In this document: positions 8,340 through 16,868 of the stretch, piece after piece
Layout: the number at the start of each line of letters is the position of its first letter
How positions within the stretch are numbered: position 1 is the first letter of the stretch
Source of the DNA: Pseudomonas saxonica
Lineage (GTDB): Bacteria > Pseudomonadota > Gammaproteobacteria > Pseudomonadales > Pseudomonadaceae
Length of the DNA: 64,000 bases
Assembly: GCF_007858365.1 (NCBI RefSeq)
Contig: NZ_VFIO01000013.1
Span: 62,001 to 126,000 of the forward strand
Direction: 5' to 3'
Translations under genes and position numbers: made by a program
Notes under the pieces: model-generated
What the model was told of the DNA's origin: nothing
What the model saw: the letters and a program-made list of their open reading frames with translations, nothing else
Databases searched by the model: none

Positions 8340-9663
8340 TTTTGTGGCCCTCCACGATGGCGTCACGCAGGATTTGGCGCTTGCGTTGACCGCCCAGGTA
8401 CAGGCCCAGCATGCCACCGACAAGCAAGGCGACGGCAACCATCAACAAGGCGTAGTCATAGCTTTGAGTGGTGTCCTTGATCCAGCCCATGACCGGTGGC
8501 AGCCCAAGCCCTGCGATGTTGGCGATGGAGTTGATCAAGGCAATCGAAACAGCAGCTGCAGGCCCGGACAGATACTCGGTGGTGGTGGCCCAGAATACCG
8601 GAGTCGCCGCCCAATTCAGGCCAACAGCCACCACCAGCATCACGTAGGCCAGCCACTGATTGCCGGTAAACACCGCCAGGCCCAGCATGCCCCCGGCCAG
8701 CAACAGCGGCCCCCCCAGGTGCCAGCCGCGCTCACCGGTGCGGTCGGAATGACGGCCATTGGCGTACATAAATACGCAGGCCAGGAAAAACGGCATCGCC
8801 GACAGCAGGCTGACCACAAACGAACCCTGACTGGATACCGACTGCACGATCAGCGGCAAAAACAGGGTGACCCCGATGGTGCCGAAAGCCTGGAGCAACC
8901 AGAACAGACTCAGCAGCCACACCTGGCGACTGCGAAACGCCACATGCCAGGCATCCTTGTGCGAGATGACGGTGCTCGCTTGTTCGGCCTCGATGGTGCG
9001 GCTGAGCCAGGCTTTTTGCGCGCTGTCGAGCCAGTTTGTAGACGCCGGGGAGTCAGGCATGTAGCGCAAGACCACAATGCCCAGCGCCACTGCAGGAATG
9101 CCCTGGAGAAAGAACAACCAGCGCCAGCCGTTAATGCCCAGCAAACCGTCCAGATGCAGAAAGGCACCCGACATCGGCAACCCGATCACCGACGCCAGAG
9201 CCGCGCCGATGTAGAACCATGACATGGCCTTGGCCCTGTCACTGCGCGGGTACCACTGCGACAGGTAGTAGATGATGCCGGGGGTGAAACCGGCTTCGGC
9301 CGCGCCCAGCAACAGGCGCATGACGTAGAGCTGGTTGGCGCTCTGGATCAGGCTCATGCCAGCAGCGATGATGCCCCAGGTGATCATGATTCGGGCAATC
9401 CAGCGCCGTGCACCGACCCGGGTCAGGATGATGCTGCTGGGCACTTCGAACAGAATGTAGGTGAGGAAGAACAGACCCACACCGATGCCATACATCCGCA
9501 CGCTGAGCCCGAGGTCGGCGTTCATGGTTAGCGCCGCCACCGAAATGTTCGACTTATCAATGTAAGCCACCATGTACAACAGCATCAGGAAAGGAATCAG
9601 CTTCAGATTGAGCGTCTTCATGGTGCTGGCATGCAGACAACTGTCCAGCGATGGACTTGTCAT
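8323..9663 (-). CDS. MFS transporter, anion:cation symporter (ACS) family
   Basis: A 446-aa protein with 12 predicted membrane segments. The N-terminal half has the ACS family pattern: YMVAYIDKSNISVAALTMN, GLFFLTYILFEVPSSIIL and GAAEAGFTPGIIYYLSQWYP. Relatives import organic acids such as glucarate, 2-ketogluconate, phthalate or tartrate. It is upstream of and overlaps the hydroxyacid dehydrogenase gene, consistent with uptake of a sugar-acid or hydroxyacid substrate that the dehydrogenase processes. The annotated start gives a 14-residue lead before MKTLNLKLIPF; the internal Met15 is an alternative start that would fit the family equally well. Confidence 0.92.
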   Translation of the reverse strand: MTSPSLDSCLHASTMKTLNLKLIPFLMLLYMVAYIDKSNISVAALTMNADLGLSVRMYGIGVGLFFLTYILFEVPSSIILTRVGARRWIARIMITWGIIAAGMSLIQSANQLYVMRLLLGAAEAGFTPGIIYYLSQWYPRSDRAKAMSWFYIGAALASVIGLPMSGAFLHLDGLLGINGWRWLFFLQGIPAVALGIVVLRYMPDSPASTNWLDSAQKAWLSRTIEAEQASTVISHKDAWHVAFRSRQVWLLSLFWLLQAFGTIGVTLFLPLIVQSVSSQGSFVVSLLSAMPFFLACVFMYANGRHSDRTGERGWHLGGPLLLAGGMLGLAVFTGNQWLAYVMLVVAVGLNWAATPVFWATTTEYLSGPAAAVSIALINSIANIAGLGLPPVMGWIKDTTQSYDYALLMVAVALLVGGMLGLYLGGQRKRQILRDAIVEGHKNVHSA

Positions 9664-9888
9664 GGGGAAAACCTCTTGTTGTATTTATTTTCGGAACCCG
9701 ACTGCCGCCTGATCCTTTGGTTTTGTCCAGACCATAAACCAGTCTTGACAACAGTTCAATATATGACTTTACAACCCTATATATGGGATTAAGTCGTCTT
9801 CCAGTTCGACTTGCTGCCACAGCGCCGTCACAATCCCCTGTTAGCCTCCGGTCCGATAATATTTTGTTACATCTGATCAGGTACCCGT

Positions 9889-10292
9889 ATGAGCGACCAG
9901 AAAGACCAGGACACCCCAGGACACCCGACTGCCCGCCAGTCCAGCCGCCGTCATTTCCTTGAGTCCCAAATCGCCTCGCTACAAGGCGACGACCCCACCG
10001 GCACGCGCGTCAAACCCTTAGACAAATCCCCGGCCAGCGCCATGACCGGCGCCCCGCAGTTCGGCCCCAACGCCCTCACCCCGGACTGTTTGCCGTGAAC
10101 ACCATGGGCTCGCTCTACTGGCCTCCCTGGATCCGCGATCCCGAACATCCGAACTATTAAAACTTGATTTGCCCAGCGTGCTGGTGCCCCAAACACGAGC
10201 ACATTGGCGACAAACTGAGCAAAAAGAACATCGACTGGGCCTGGTACACGGGTGCCGTGGCCGGCAAATTGCCTGCTCTAAATGCTCAATGA
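9889..10292 (+). pseudogene. Decayed acid phosphatase/phosphoesterase-family gene
   Basis: An N-terminal piece (MSDQKDQDTPGHP, then SSRRHFLES, a twin-arginine-like stretch) runs to a TGA at 10096. A -1 shift continues with VNTMGSLYWPPWIRDPEHP, is broken by TAA at 10161, and goes on in the same frame with EHIGDKLSKKNIDWAWYTGA, ending at TGA 10290. The pieces match, by memory of the family, the 'FAVNT...' and 'IGD.LS...WAWY.G' segments of AcpA-like phosphoesterases (normally above 500 aa). One frameshift, one stop, an internal deletion after the Tat motif and loss of the remaining C-terminus make this a pseudogene. Confidence 0.65.
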
Positions 10293-10521
10293 AAGAGCGC
10301 TGCTGCCCAAACACCTCGTTCCAAAAAATCGCCCGTAGCGTCCATGAGGCGGCACACAATGTTGCTCGGCTAATTGCCGCAACACCGCCATACATGTGCT
10401 CTCGCCATGAGCGCAAAAAGGTTGCCACTCATGTCCGACTGTTTCCGACCCAGAGCAGAGGATCACCTTGGTCGGGTAAGTACTTCCGGCTAGCGCTGAG
10501 GTTGATATCTAACAAAGGCAT
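10293..10521. other. Gene-free gap
   Basis: Between the phosphoesterase remnant and the end of the MerR gene. I see no conserved coding, terminator or repeat; probably further decayed sequence. Confidence 0.4.
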
Positions 10522-10962
10522 TCACACGCCACGTCTACGCAGTTTCGACTTTCCGGATTTCCTCTTGGTATCTTCCTTTCCGATAGCATTCAGTAATTTC
10601 TGGAACGTTGAGCATTCAATGTGACGAACAGCAGGACAGCACGCCACTCGACGAAGCTCGTCGCGTGTGGCACTGAGCCGCTCGATAGTGCGGTCTAGTT
10701 CATCGGCCTTTTGGTTAAGCCGCTGACGATCAATGTCAGGCTGCCCCTCTGCATCCAGCATGGCAGCAAGATCGCCTAGCGAAAGCTCTGCAAATTGTCC
10801 GAGCGCGATCAAGGACAACCGCTGGAGTATGTCGGCACGAAACACGCGACTCAGGCCGCGGCGCCCCACTGAACTGATAAGGCCTTTCTCTTCGTAGTAG
10901 CGCAACGTTGAAGCCAGTAAGCCGGAGCGTCGTGCAACTTCACTAATATCCATCTCTTTCAT
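10522..10962 (-). CDS. MerR family transcriptional regulator
   Basis: A 146-aa protein starting at ATG 10962 (MKEMDISEVARRSGLLASTL), the typical MerR entry with a winged helix-turn-helix through RYYEEKGLISSVGRRGLSRVF. A longer frame to 11025 overlaps the promoter and is not supported. After the dimerisation helix (ADELDRTIERLSATRDELRRV) the C-terminus has ACCPAVRHIECSTF. These cysteines could bind metal or sense redox, but they do not form the CxxCxC(x5)C cluster of SoxR. It faces the DUF2938 gene across an 80-bp gap with a MerR-type operator, so it very likely controls that gene. Confidence 0.88.
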   Translation of the reverse strand: MKEMDISEVARRSGLLASTLRYYEEKGLISSVGRRGLSRVFRADILQRLSLIALGQFAELSLGDLAAMLDAEGQPDIDRQRLNQKADELDRTIERLSATRDELRRVACCPAVRHIECSTFQKLLNAIGKEDTKRKSGKSKLRRRGV

Positions 10963-10964
10963 GC

Positions 10965-10995
10965 TTGACCTCAAGTCGACTTGAACTTGCAGACT
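10965..10995 (+). promoter_or_regulatory. MerR-type promoter with a 19-bp spacer and central dyad
   Basis: TTGACC (10965-10970) as -35 and CAGACT (10990-10995) as a weak -10 are separated by 19 bp rather than 17. A perfect 14-bp palindrome, TCAAGTCGACTTGA (10971-10984), lies between them. This is the standard architecture of promoters activated by MerR-family proteins through DNA distortion, and the palindrome resembles the SoxR box CCTCAAGTTAACTTGAGG. It points at the DUF2938 gene at 11042. Confidence 0.7.
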
Positions 10996-11041
10996 GTCTG
11001 GATCAAACCGCCAAAACAGACTCAAGGCAAGGAGAAATACC

Positions 11042-11557
11042 GTGGAAATAGCTGAAACCGCGCTTCACATTCTGTGTATTGGAATGGGTGCAACGCTGAT
11101 CATGGACGTGTCGGGTTTTGTTCAAGCACGAGTGCTTGGTTCAACGTCGCTTGACTATGGCCTGGTGGGTCGCTGGCTGGGCTACATGCTGCAAGGGCGG
11201 TTTCGTCATGCCTCGATCACGGCGGCAACTCCTATCAGGAACGAACGCTTGATGGGGTGGGTATTCCATTACATCACGGGCATTGTCTTCGCCACGCTGC
11301 TGATAGGTGCGAAAGGGCCAGCGTGGATCTGCGACCCTACGCTGACACCCGCGCTGGTGATGGGTTTGGTCAGTGTGATTGCACCTTTTTTCATCATGCA
11401 ACCCGCGCTCGGTTTCGGCGTTGCCGCTTCTAAGACAGGGTCGCCGAGTATTGCAAGGCGCAAGAGCGTCATTGCGCATCTGACATTCGGAGTGGGACTT
11501 TTTGTGGCAGCATGGTTGCTGAGCCTGCTCTTCCCGGCATCGTTCTGCTTAAGTTGA
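11042..11557 (+). CDS. DUF2938 family membrane protein
   Basis: A 171-aa protein starting with GTG, preceded by AAGGAG about 8 nt upstream. Four hydrophobic segments are visible (about residues 8-25, 68-90, 98-120 and 145-165), with the family hallmarks GMGATLIMD near the start, WLGYMLQGRFRHASI and GWVFHYITGIVFA. The family has no established function. Control by the facing MerR regulator through a distorted promoter is strongly suggested by the sequence, so a stress- or chemical-inducible membrane role is a fair inference. Confidence 0.85.
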   Translation: MEIAETALHILCIGMGATLIMDVSGFVQARVLGSTSLDYGLVGRWLGYMLQGRFRHASITAATPIRNERLMGWVFHYITGIVFATLLIGAKGPAWICDPTLTPALVMGLVSVIAPFFIMQPALGFGVAASKTGSPSIARRKSVIAHLTFGVGLFVAAWLLSLLFPASFCLS

Positions 11558-11651
11558 TTGCCTTCGGTTCAGCGGCGATGTTCAGGATAGGAAAGGTTTA
11601 CCCATTACCAAGCTATAGCGTTACACGGGGCTAACCATCAATCAGGACCTT

Positions 11652-12272
11652 TCAAGTCATGCCACGCAGCACGCCATTGATTTCAGAAACCACCTGCTGG
11701 GTTGCTGTTTCGATAGCACCATCGTTGCGGCATAAAACCCATCCTTGATCTTCAATCGCTCGTTCGAACGCTTCAGTACACGCAACATGCTCAGCCTGGT
11801 GATGCATCACTGTGCTACCCAGGCCGCGCGAGCGTGTTGCCGCCCTCGCCCAGGAAATTTCAGGGGCAGTGACCACTCCGACATGCAGGTCTGGCACTCG
11901 CACGTTTCGATCCAAGTTCAACTGAAGGATCTCTGCAAACGGGACGGTCCGGCGAAACGCAGCATCCGATGGATACCAGCGATCAATCAGGATGATGCTG
12001 CCCACAGCCTGCTGTGTGAGTACATGGCTGGAAATCCAGGCGCGGCTCTCTGCGAAGCGCTGACAAATGGTCAATTCAAGGTCGTGGGAGGGATTTCTGG
12101 CGAACGTGTTGACGAGGGCCATAGTTTCAGCCCTGTAGGGATCGCTTTTTCGCTCGCATAGCCGGATCACTTTCTTGTTGTCAGCCCTCAGCACTTGCGT
12201 GATGGCCTCCAACAGTGTGGTTTTACCTGTGCCCTTGGGCCCATCCACAGAAACAAACAACGTGGGGTTCAT
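11652..12272 (-). CDS. Thymidylate-kinase-like P-loop nucleotide kinase
   Basis: A 206-aa protein starting at ATG 12272 (MNPTLFVSVD); the longer frame to 12347 adds residues without family character. The P-loop GPKGTGKTT occupies residues 11-19, and a DRWYPSD motif replaces the DRY motif of dTMP kinases. A LID-like segment with several arginines (WARAATRSRG) follows. The overall order fits dTMP kinase or related (deoxy)nucleoside kinases, but the nucleobase-binding segment is not a textbook Tmk, and the housekeeping tmk would normally lie beside holB and pilZ. The gene follows an MFS exporter by 93 bp on the same strand. Confidence 0.7.
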   Translation of the reverse strand: MNPTLFVSVDGPKGTGKTTLLEAITQVLRADNKKVIRLCERKSDPYRAETMALVNTFARNPSHDLELTICQRFAESRAWISSHVLTQQAVGSIILIDRWYPSDAAFRRTVPFAEILQLNLDRNVRVPDLHVGVVTAPEISWARAATRSRGLGSTVMHHQAEHVACTEAFERAIEDQGWVLCRNDGAIETATQQVVSEINGVLRGMT

Positions 12273-12365
12273 ACTTCGACCGTTAATACACATTGACGAT
12301 GACTTTAACCCGATTGCTGGCTTGAGCGCCTGAAAACCCAAAATCATGAGGTGATGCTTATGAGG

Positions 12366-13595
12366 TCAAGACATATCACTGCGCTGTGCAGTGGCGACGT
12401 ATTCCTCATGTGTGCTTGTCGCCTCACGCAAAGCCGGTAGCCCGAACAGTACGGTAGCGACCATAAACAGCCCGGCGCCAATGCCCACGCCAAACCCGGC
12501 AGCGCTACCGTAGACATCAATAACCAGCCCGGCGAGCATACTGCCCAGCGCCACCCCGATACTGATGCCGGTCGACATCCACGTCAGACCTTCGGTCATG
12601 CGTGCCGCGGGAACGATGATCGAGCCAAGGTTCATGGCGATGACCATGGTTGGAGCAAAAGAGATACCCGCCACCAGAAGCATGGCCGCCAAGGCGTAAA
12701 CGTTAGGTGAAAAAACAGGTAAAACCGCTGTTAGTGCAGTGATCAGCAAAGCGATAAAAAATTGTTTTTCAATCGGCATGCCTATTTGGAAGGCGCCAAA
12801 ACTCAGCCCGGCAATCATGGAGCCCATTGCATAGGCTGCCAGAATGAAGCTGGCGGAGGTTGGCCAATCATGCTCGTTAGCAAATGCGACGACGGCCACA
12901 TCGACCGCTCCACCAATGACGCCCATGGCCAGAAGTGCCAGCACGATAATGCGCAGGCCCGGGTTATGCAGGGTTGAGCGTGCCTTGCCTTTGCTGGCCA
13001 CGATCACCTGCGGCTCTGTGCGGCGCTGCAATAAAAACGCTGCCACCCCGATGGCCAGCAGCAATACGGCAGCAAGGGGCCCGGCCTCGGCAAATAAACC
13101 GGTACTCAGGCCAATCGCCAACGGCGGGCCGATAATAAAGGACATCTCTGTCAGCACCGTGTCCAGCGAAAAAGCCGTATGCAACTGCGGTGAGCCGCGA
13201 AACAAGTGAGTCCAACGTGCTCTGATCATCGCCGGCATGCTGGGCATACTGCCTGCCAGTACCGCCAGAATAAAAAGAACAACCGCTGGGGCGCCGGTGT
13301 AAACAGCCGCAATCAGCGCCAGCAACATGATGATGCTGAAAGAGGTGACCCAGGGTAGAACGCGACTCTGCCCCCGGCGATCGACGAGCCTCGAGAGATG
13401 CGGGCCAATCAGTGCATTCGACAATGTAAATGTCGCCGCGATAGCACCAGCCAGCCAATACCCGCCATTGTGCTGCACCAGCATGGTAATGAGCCCGATG
13501 CCAATCATTGCATGTGGCAATCGGGCGATGGCGCTTGCAATCACTAACCCCGGGACGCCGGGCGTAGAAAGCAGTTCGCGGTAAGGATTTGCCAT
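12366..13595 (-). CDS. MFS transporter
   Basis: A 409-aa protein with 12 predicted membrane segments. It has the loop 2-3 motif as LVDRRGQSRVLPW (about 70-82) and a large number of glycines in segments 4-5 (GSMPSMPAMIRARW), as in drug/metabolite exporters of the DHA1-like or SetA-like groups. The substrate cannot be read. It is upstream of the kinase-like gene on the same strand and probably shares a transcript with it. The gene ends with a hydrophilic tail (STHEEYVATAQRSDMS). Confidence 0.85.
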   Translation of the reverse strand: MANPYRELLSTPGVPGLVIASAIARLPHAMIGIGLITMLVQHNGGYWLAGAIAATFTLSNALIGPHLSRLVDRRGQSRVLPWVTSFSIIMLLALIAAVYTGAPAVVLFILAVLAGSMPSMPAMIRARWTHLFRGSPQLHTAFSLDTVLTEMSFIIGPPLAIGLSTGLFAEAGPLAAVLLLAIGVAAFLLQRRTEPQVIVASKGKARSTLHNPGLRIIVLALLAMGVIGGAVDVAVVAFANEHDWPTSASFILAAYAMGSMIAGLSFGAFQIGMPIEKQFFIALLITALTAVLPVFSPNVYALAAMLLVAGISFAPTMVIAMNLGSIIVPAARMTEGLTWMSTGISIGVALGSMLAGLVIDVYGSAAGFGVGIGAGLFMVATVLFGLPALREATSTHEEYVATAQRSDMS

Positions 13596-13753
13596 GAATT
13601 TATCCGTAAGAAATTAGCGAGAGAGTGCATGTACATTCATATGCGTCATTCACCTCTTGTCGGCAAATCATACGAAGCATGCATCAAAGCAGTGGCGCTC
13701 ACTGCACAGTACTCCTAGCCTAGCTGAACCTTTTCCCAAAAAGATTTCTCGAT

Positions 13754-14329
13754 ATGACGTCTTCAAAAGACGAAGAGCTCATTCTCGTAGATGAGCACGA
13801 CCAGCCCATAGGCACTGGCTTGAAATTAAGCGTGCATAAGGACGGCCTGCTTCATCGAGCCTTTTCTATCTTTATTTTCAATGGCAAGGGTCAACTGATG
13901 CTGCAACGACGCGCATTGGGTAAATACCACTCGGGTGGGTTATGGACCAATACCTGCTGTGGCCACCCGCGCCCCGAAGAAACGGTTCTGGGTGCCGCAC
14001 ACCGTCGGTTGCAAGAGGAGATGGGATTTGATTGTGCACTGCATGAAGCGGGCACCCTGACTTACCGAGCTGAAGTTTCGCAGGGTTTAATTGAGCATGA
14101 ATTTGATCATGTTTTTGTTGGGCGATTTGATGGGGATGTTCACCCTGACCCCGAGGAGGCACTCGATTGGCAGTGGATTGACCTCGACACCTTGCACACT
14201 GCACTTGTGACTCAGCCCGACACCTTTACGGTGTGGTTTAAAACGATTATCGAACAGCTCGGTGGCAAGCTGTGCAACCTCAGGGACTTAGCCCTGAAGT
14301 TGCACACTGAACAGGACATCAGGCACTGA
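13754..14329 (+). CDS. idi: Isopentenyl-diphosphate delta-isomerase, type 1
   Basis: A 191-aa Nudix-fold enzyme that interconverts IPP and DMAPP. Catalytic residues align with the E. coli enzyme: C69 in NTCCGHP, and E114/E116 in LIEHEFDHVF. Metal ligands H28, H34 and H71 are present, and the Nudix-like helix ETVLGAAHRRLQEEMGF follows. Length and motifs indicate an intact enzyme. Organisms that use the MEP pathway make both isomers and often lack idi; many pseudomonads do, and here no carotenoid genes are adjacent. The 3' end overlaps the convergent mtlD-like gene by 11 bp, with no terminator between them. Confidence 0.93.
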   Translation: MTSSKDEELILVDEHDQPIGTGLKLSVHKDGLLHRAFSIFIFNGKGQLMLQRRALGKYHSGGLWTNTCCGHPRPEETVLGAAHRRLQEEMGFDCALHEAGTLTYRAEVSQGLIEHEFDHVFVGRFDGDVHPDPEEALDWQWIDLDTLHTALVTQPDTFTVWFKTIIEQLGGKLCNLRDLALKLHTEQDIRH

Positions 14330-16439
14330 TCGCGTCAGTCTCCACATCCCGTGCGAAGTGGCCAACAATGGACTCAATCAAAGCCCTGTCCGCGACAGGG
14401 TCAAGGCCCGGGTACGGCTGGCCGTTGTACAGGCCGGTATAGGTCAGCATGTCCTCAATGCTTGAACCCTCCTCATACACGCTCCGCATTAGTTGGCACT
14501 CGGCGTCTTTGGCGTCAGTAGCACTCAGCGCATAATGCAGGGCCAGCGCACTGCCGAATTCCAAGGCGTTGCAAGCAATACCATGCTTTTTGGCCAGATC
14601 AATGCTGCGGAAAATTCGCTCATTGCGTTGTAACTTGCGCAACGGGTCACGCCCGACACGAGCACAGGGATCCTTGAAAGAATTTTTGCAACGTTCAAGA
14701 AAGGTCGAGGAGAAATCACTGATGGCATCTGCCAGGTGCGGATATTCAGCGACCAGCGCAGGCCCGACTTCCTGATGAATCAGTCGCTCGGCCAGCGCGC
14801 TGACCCGCGGATCACCCATGCCCTGCCCCACCCACGAATAGCCCAGCAAGCTGGAGTACCAGGCAATGATGGCGTGCGGCCCGTTCCAAAGCAGGTTCTT
14901 CATCACTTGAGTCTGGCTGATGTCATCAACGGTTTTCACCTGACGCAGCCGCTCCAGCAGATTGCTGCACCGCTCTGCGTACAGCGGCATATCAGGTTCA
15001 CTGTTAAACAGGATCAAGTGCAGTTGACCGAGTGCATTGGTTGACTGGGCAAACGGTCTAAAGCGTGCAATTAGCCGTTCGTACTCGGGCGCAGGCGACT
15101 TCTGTGAGCGTTTTGGCGCGGGTGTGCCGTCATTCAGACTGTTTTGAAAGATCGTCGACTTGATTCGTAACTGCCGCACCAGCGCTTCATTACTGATTTT
15201 GGAGACGATACGGCTCACGACAGTTTCAGCGAAATGGGTGTTCTCCAGGATTTTGGCGCACAGCTCGGGCGATACCTGCTGCGCCAGATGCGTTTGGACT
15301 TGGCGGCGGACAAACTCCGCGCCACCCACCTTGTTCAGCACTATCAGGATCGTCAGCTCTCGCCCGCGCCGCTCGAAACGTCGAACCAGACCTTTGGCAA
15401 TCACCCCCGCCTGCTTGCGAATCGCGGGTTCGGGCAAACTAAGCCCGACGATCTCCGCAACGTCGTACATACGGATGACAGCTTCTTCGTCGTCCATGTC
15501 GATCATGTTGAGCGAATCGATGGTTTGGTCAAAGGATGTCGCGCCGTAGCGCACACTGAAGCTGCCAAAGGCCTGAATGGTTTCTCTGAGCATCCGCGAG
15601 CGCGTTGCGGCAATGATTTCACACGGACGTGTGTAACCATCCCAGTGCGAGAAGATCTGTGTCAGGTAGCCGCCGCCCATGGCGCCAAAGCCATGAATTC
15701 CGACACTGAATTGGTTAAACGCCTGCGGAAAACTATCAGTCAGTTGCGGTGTGCCCAGGTCTGGCATGCAATCGTTCAGGTCTGCGAGAAAGCCATGCAT
15801 GCTCTGATACACCTTCAAGGCAGCCGCCTTGACCTCCGGTGCTGGTGGCTTGATGTCTTCAATCAGAATGGGTTGGCCTTCAGCGCGGGTCGCAGACAGC
15901 AGGCCGTTTTCAGAGTCTTCCAGCATCAAGCAATGTTCAGGCAGGCAGTTCAGCGCACTGGCCGCTGCCAGAAAAATCTCGGGATGGGGCTTGCCTTGAG
16001 TCACTTCGTCGCCACAGACGGTGACATCGAAATACTTCAGCACATTGGCATTGATCAGGTATTCCTCGGCAATCGCTCGACGGCTGGACGTTGCAACGGC
16101 CATGGTCAGGCCGTATTTGCGCAAACGCTCCAGCACCTCCAGCAAACCGTCCTTGATCGGTACGCCATTATCGCGGACATAAGCCAGCTCAAGTTCATCG
16201 GCGCGCTTTCTGACTTCTGCGTAGGGGAAGTCGTCGCCATGGTTGGCCTTGGCCAGCGCTTCGGCTTTCTTGGCACTCAGGCCCAACGAACCTATGAGGG
16301 TGTCTTCACTCAGGGGTGTGCCGAAAATCTCGAGCGCTGCCTGTTTCAGGGTTTTGAAACGCAAGCGTTCCGTGTCAAACATTGTGCCGTCCATATCAAA
16401 AATGGCACTGAAAATGCGTTTGCCCTGGAAATGAATCAT
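14319..16439 (-). CDS. mtlD: Bifunctional mannitol-1-phosphate phosphatase/dehydrogenase
   Basis: A 706-aa fusion. Residues 1-225 are a HAD-superfamily beta-phosphoglucomutase-like phosphatase: DMDGT (15-19, nucleophile D15 and acid/base D17), TSS (117-119), K150 in QGKPHPE, and LEDSENG around D175. Residues from about 245 form a polyol dehydrogenase: NAD motif GIHGFGAMGGG (247-257) and the C-terminal mannitol dehydrogenase region with RDPLRKLQRNERI. The same order is known for Acinetobacter MtlD, which converts fructose-6-phosphate to mannitol through mannitol-1-phosphate as a salt-induced compatible-solute pathway. I infer the same mannitol synthesis here. Confidence 0.88.
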   Translation of the reverse strand: MIHFQGKRIFSAIFDMDGTMFDTERLRFKTLKQAALEIFGTPLSEDTLIGSLGLSAKKAEALAKANHGDDFPYAEVRKRADELELAYVRDNGVPIKDGLLEVLERLRKYGLTMAVATSSRRAIAEEYLINANVLKYFDVTVCGDEVTQGKPHPEIFLAAASALNCLPEHCLMLEDSENGLLSATRAEGQPILIEDIKPPAPEVKAAALKVYQSMHGFLADLNDCMPDLGTPQLTDSFPQAFNQFSVGIHGFGAMGGGYLTQIFSHWDGYTRPCEIIAATRSRMLRETIQAFGSFSVRYGATSFDQTIDSLNMIDMDDEEAVIRMYDVAEIVGLSLPEPAIRKQAGVIAKGLVRRFERRGRELTILIVLNKVGGAEFVRRQVQTHLAQQVSPELCAKILENTHFAETVVSRIVSKISNEALVRQLRIKSTIFQNSLNDGTPAPKRSQKSPAPEYERLIARFRPFAQSTNALGQLHLILFNSEPDMPLYAERCSNLLERLRQVKTVDDISQTQVMKNLLWNGPHAIIAWYSSLLGYSWVGQGMGDPRVSALAERLIHQEVGPALVAEYPHLADAISDFSSTFLERCKNSFKDPCARVGRDPLRKLQRNERIFRSIDLAKKHGIACNALEFGSALALHYALSATDAKDAECQLMRSVYEEGSSIEDMLTYTGLYNGQPYPGLDPVADRALIESIVGHFARDVETDAISA

Positions 16440-16868
16440 GGGGGTGTTACTCCTTATACCGCGGGTGATGGGTTCAGATAAAAGCAGTGCTCAGAACGCA
16501 TCAGGCGGAGGGACGTAACAATGGCGCCAGTCGGCGCAGCTGCCTGGCAACCGGGGTCGCAGGCGGGAGATGGCGAAATGTATTAAGAGGCGAGAAACAA
16601 ACCCTGTCGCTGCGCGCGCACAGCTTTTTACGTGAGGCCCACACTTGGCAATCAGGGATGCGCAAGGTGAGCCGGACGAGCGATTGATACGTGTGATTCC
16701 ATCCATAGGGCGTTGAAATATCCTGTTTCGATAAAGAGTCCTTTTTAGCTATAACCTATTCAATGGCTCTAAAGCAAGGCAGCACGGCCGTCACTAGGCA
16801 GTGGTTGCCGAAGGCAACGTCCGGTTGCGTAGTGACCGTAACTGCCTGCGCACACAATTGAGCAGGAC
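16440..16868. other. Gene-free gap upstream of the mtlD-like gene
   Basis: About 430 bp without a credible gene on either strand. It must contain the mtlD promoter on the minus strand; I cannot point to a convincing -35/-10 pair. Short open frames at 16487-16706 lack codon character and homology. Confidence 0.4.

Noticed and set aside
8197..9222. 341-codon frame opposite the dehydrogenase and ACS transporter
   Set aside because: Very rich in His, Gln and Arg, as expected for the reverse of a membrane-protein gene.
9889..10098. Standalone 69-aa Tat-exported protein
   Set aside because: The downstream frames continue the same family, so it is better explained as the first fragment of a pseudogene.
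10822..10962. SoxR identity for the MerR gene
   Set aside because: The operator resembles a SoxR box, but the CxxCxC(x5)C iron-sulphur cluster motif is absent.
15234..16481. 415-codon frame opposite the mtlD-like gene
   Set aside because: Shadow of a well-supported gene; no domain, no ribosome site.
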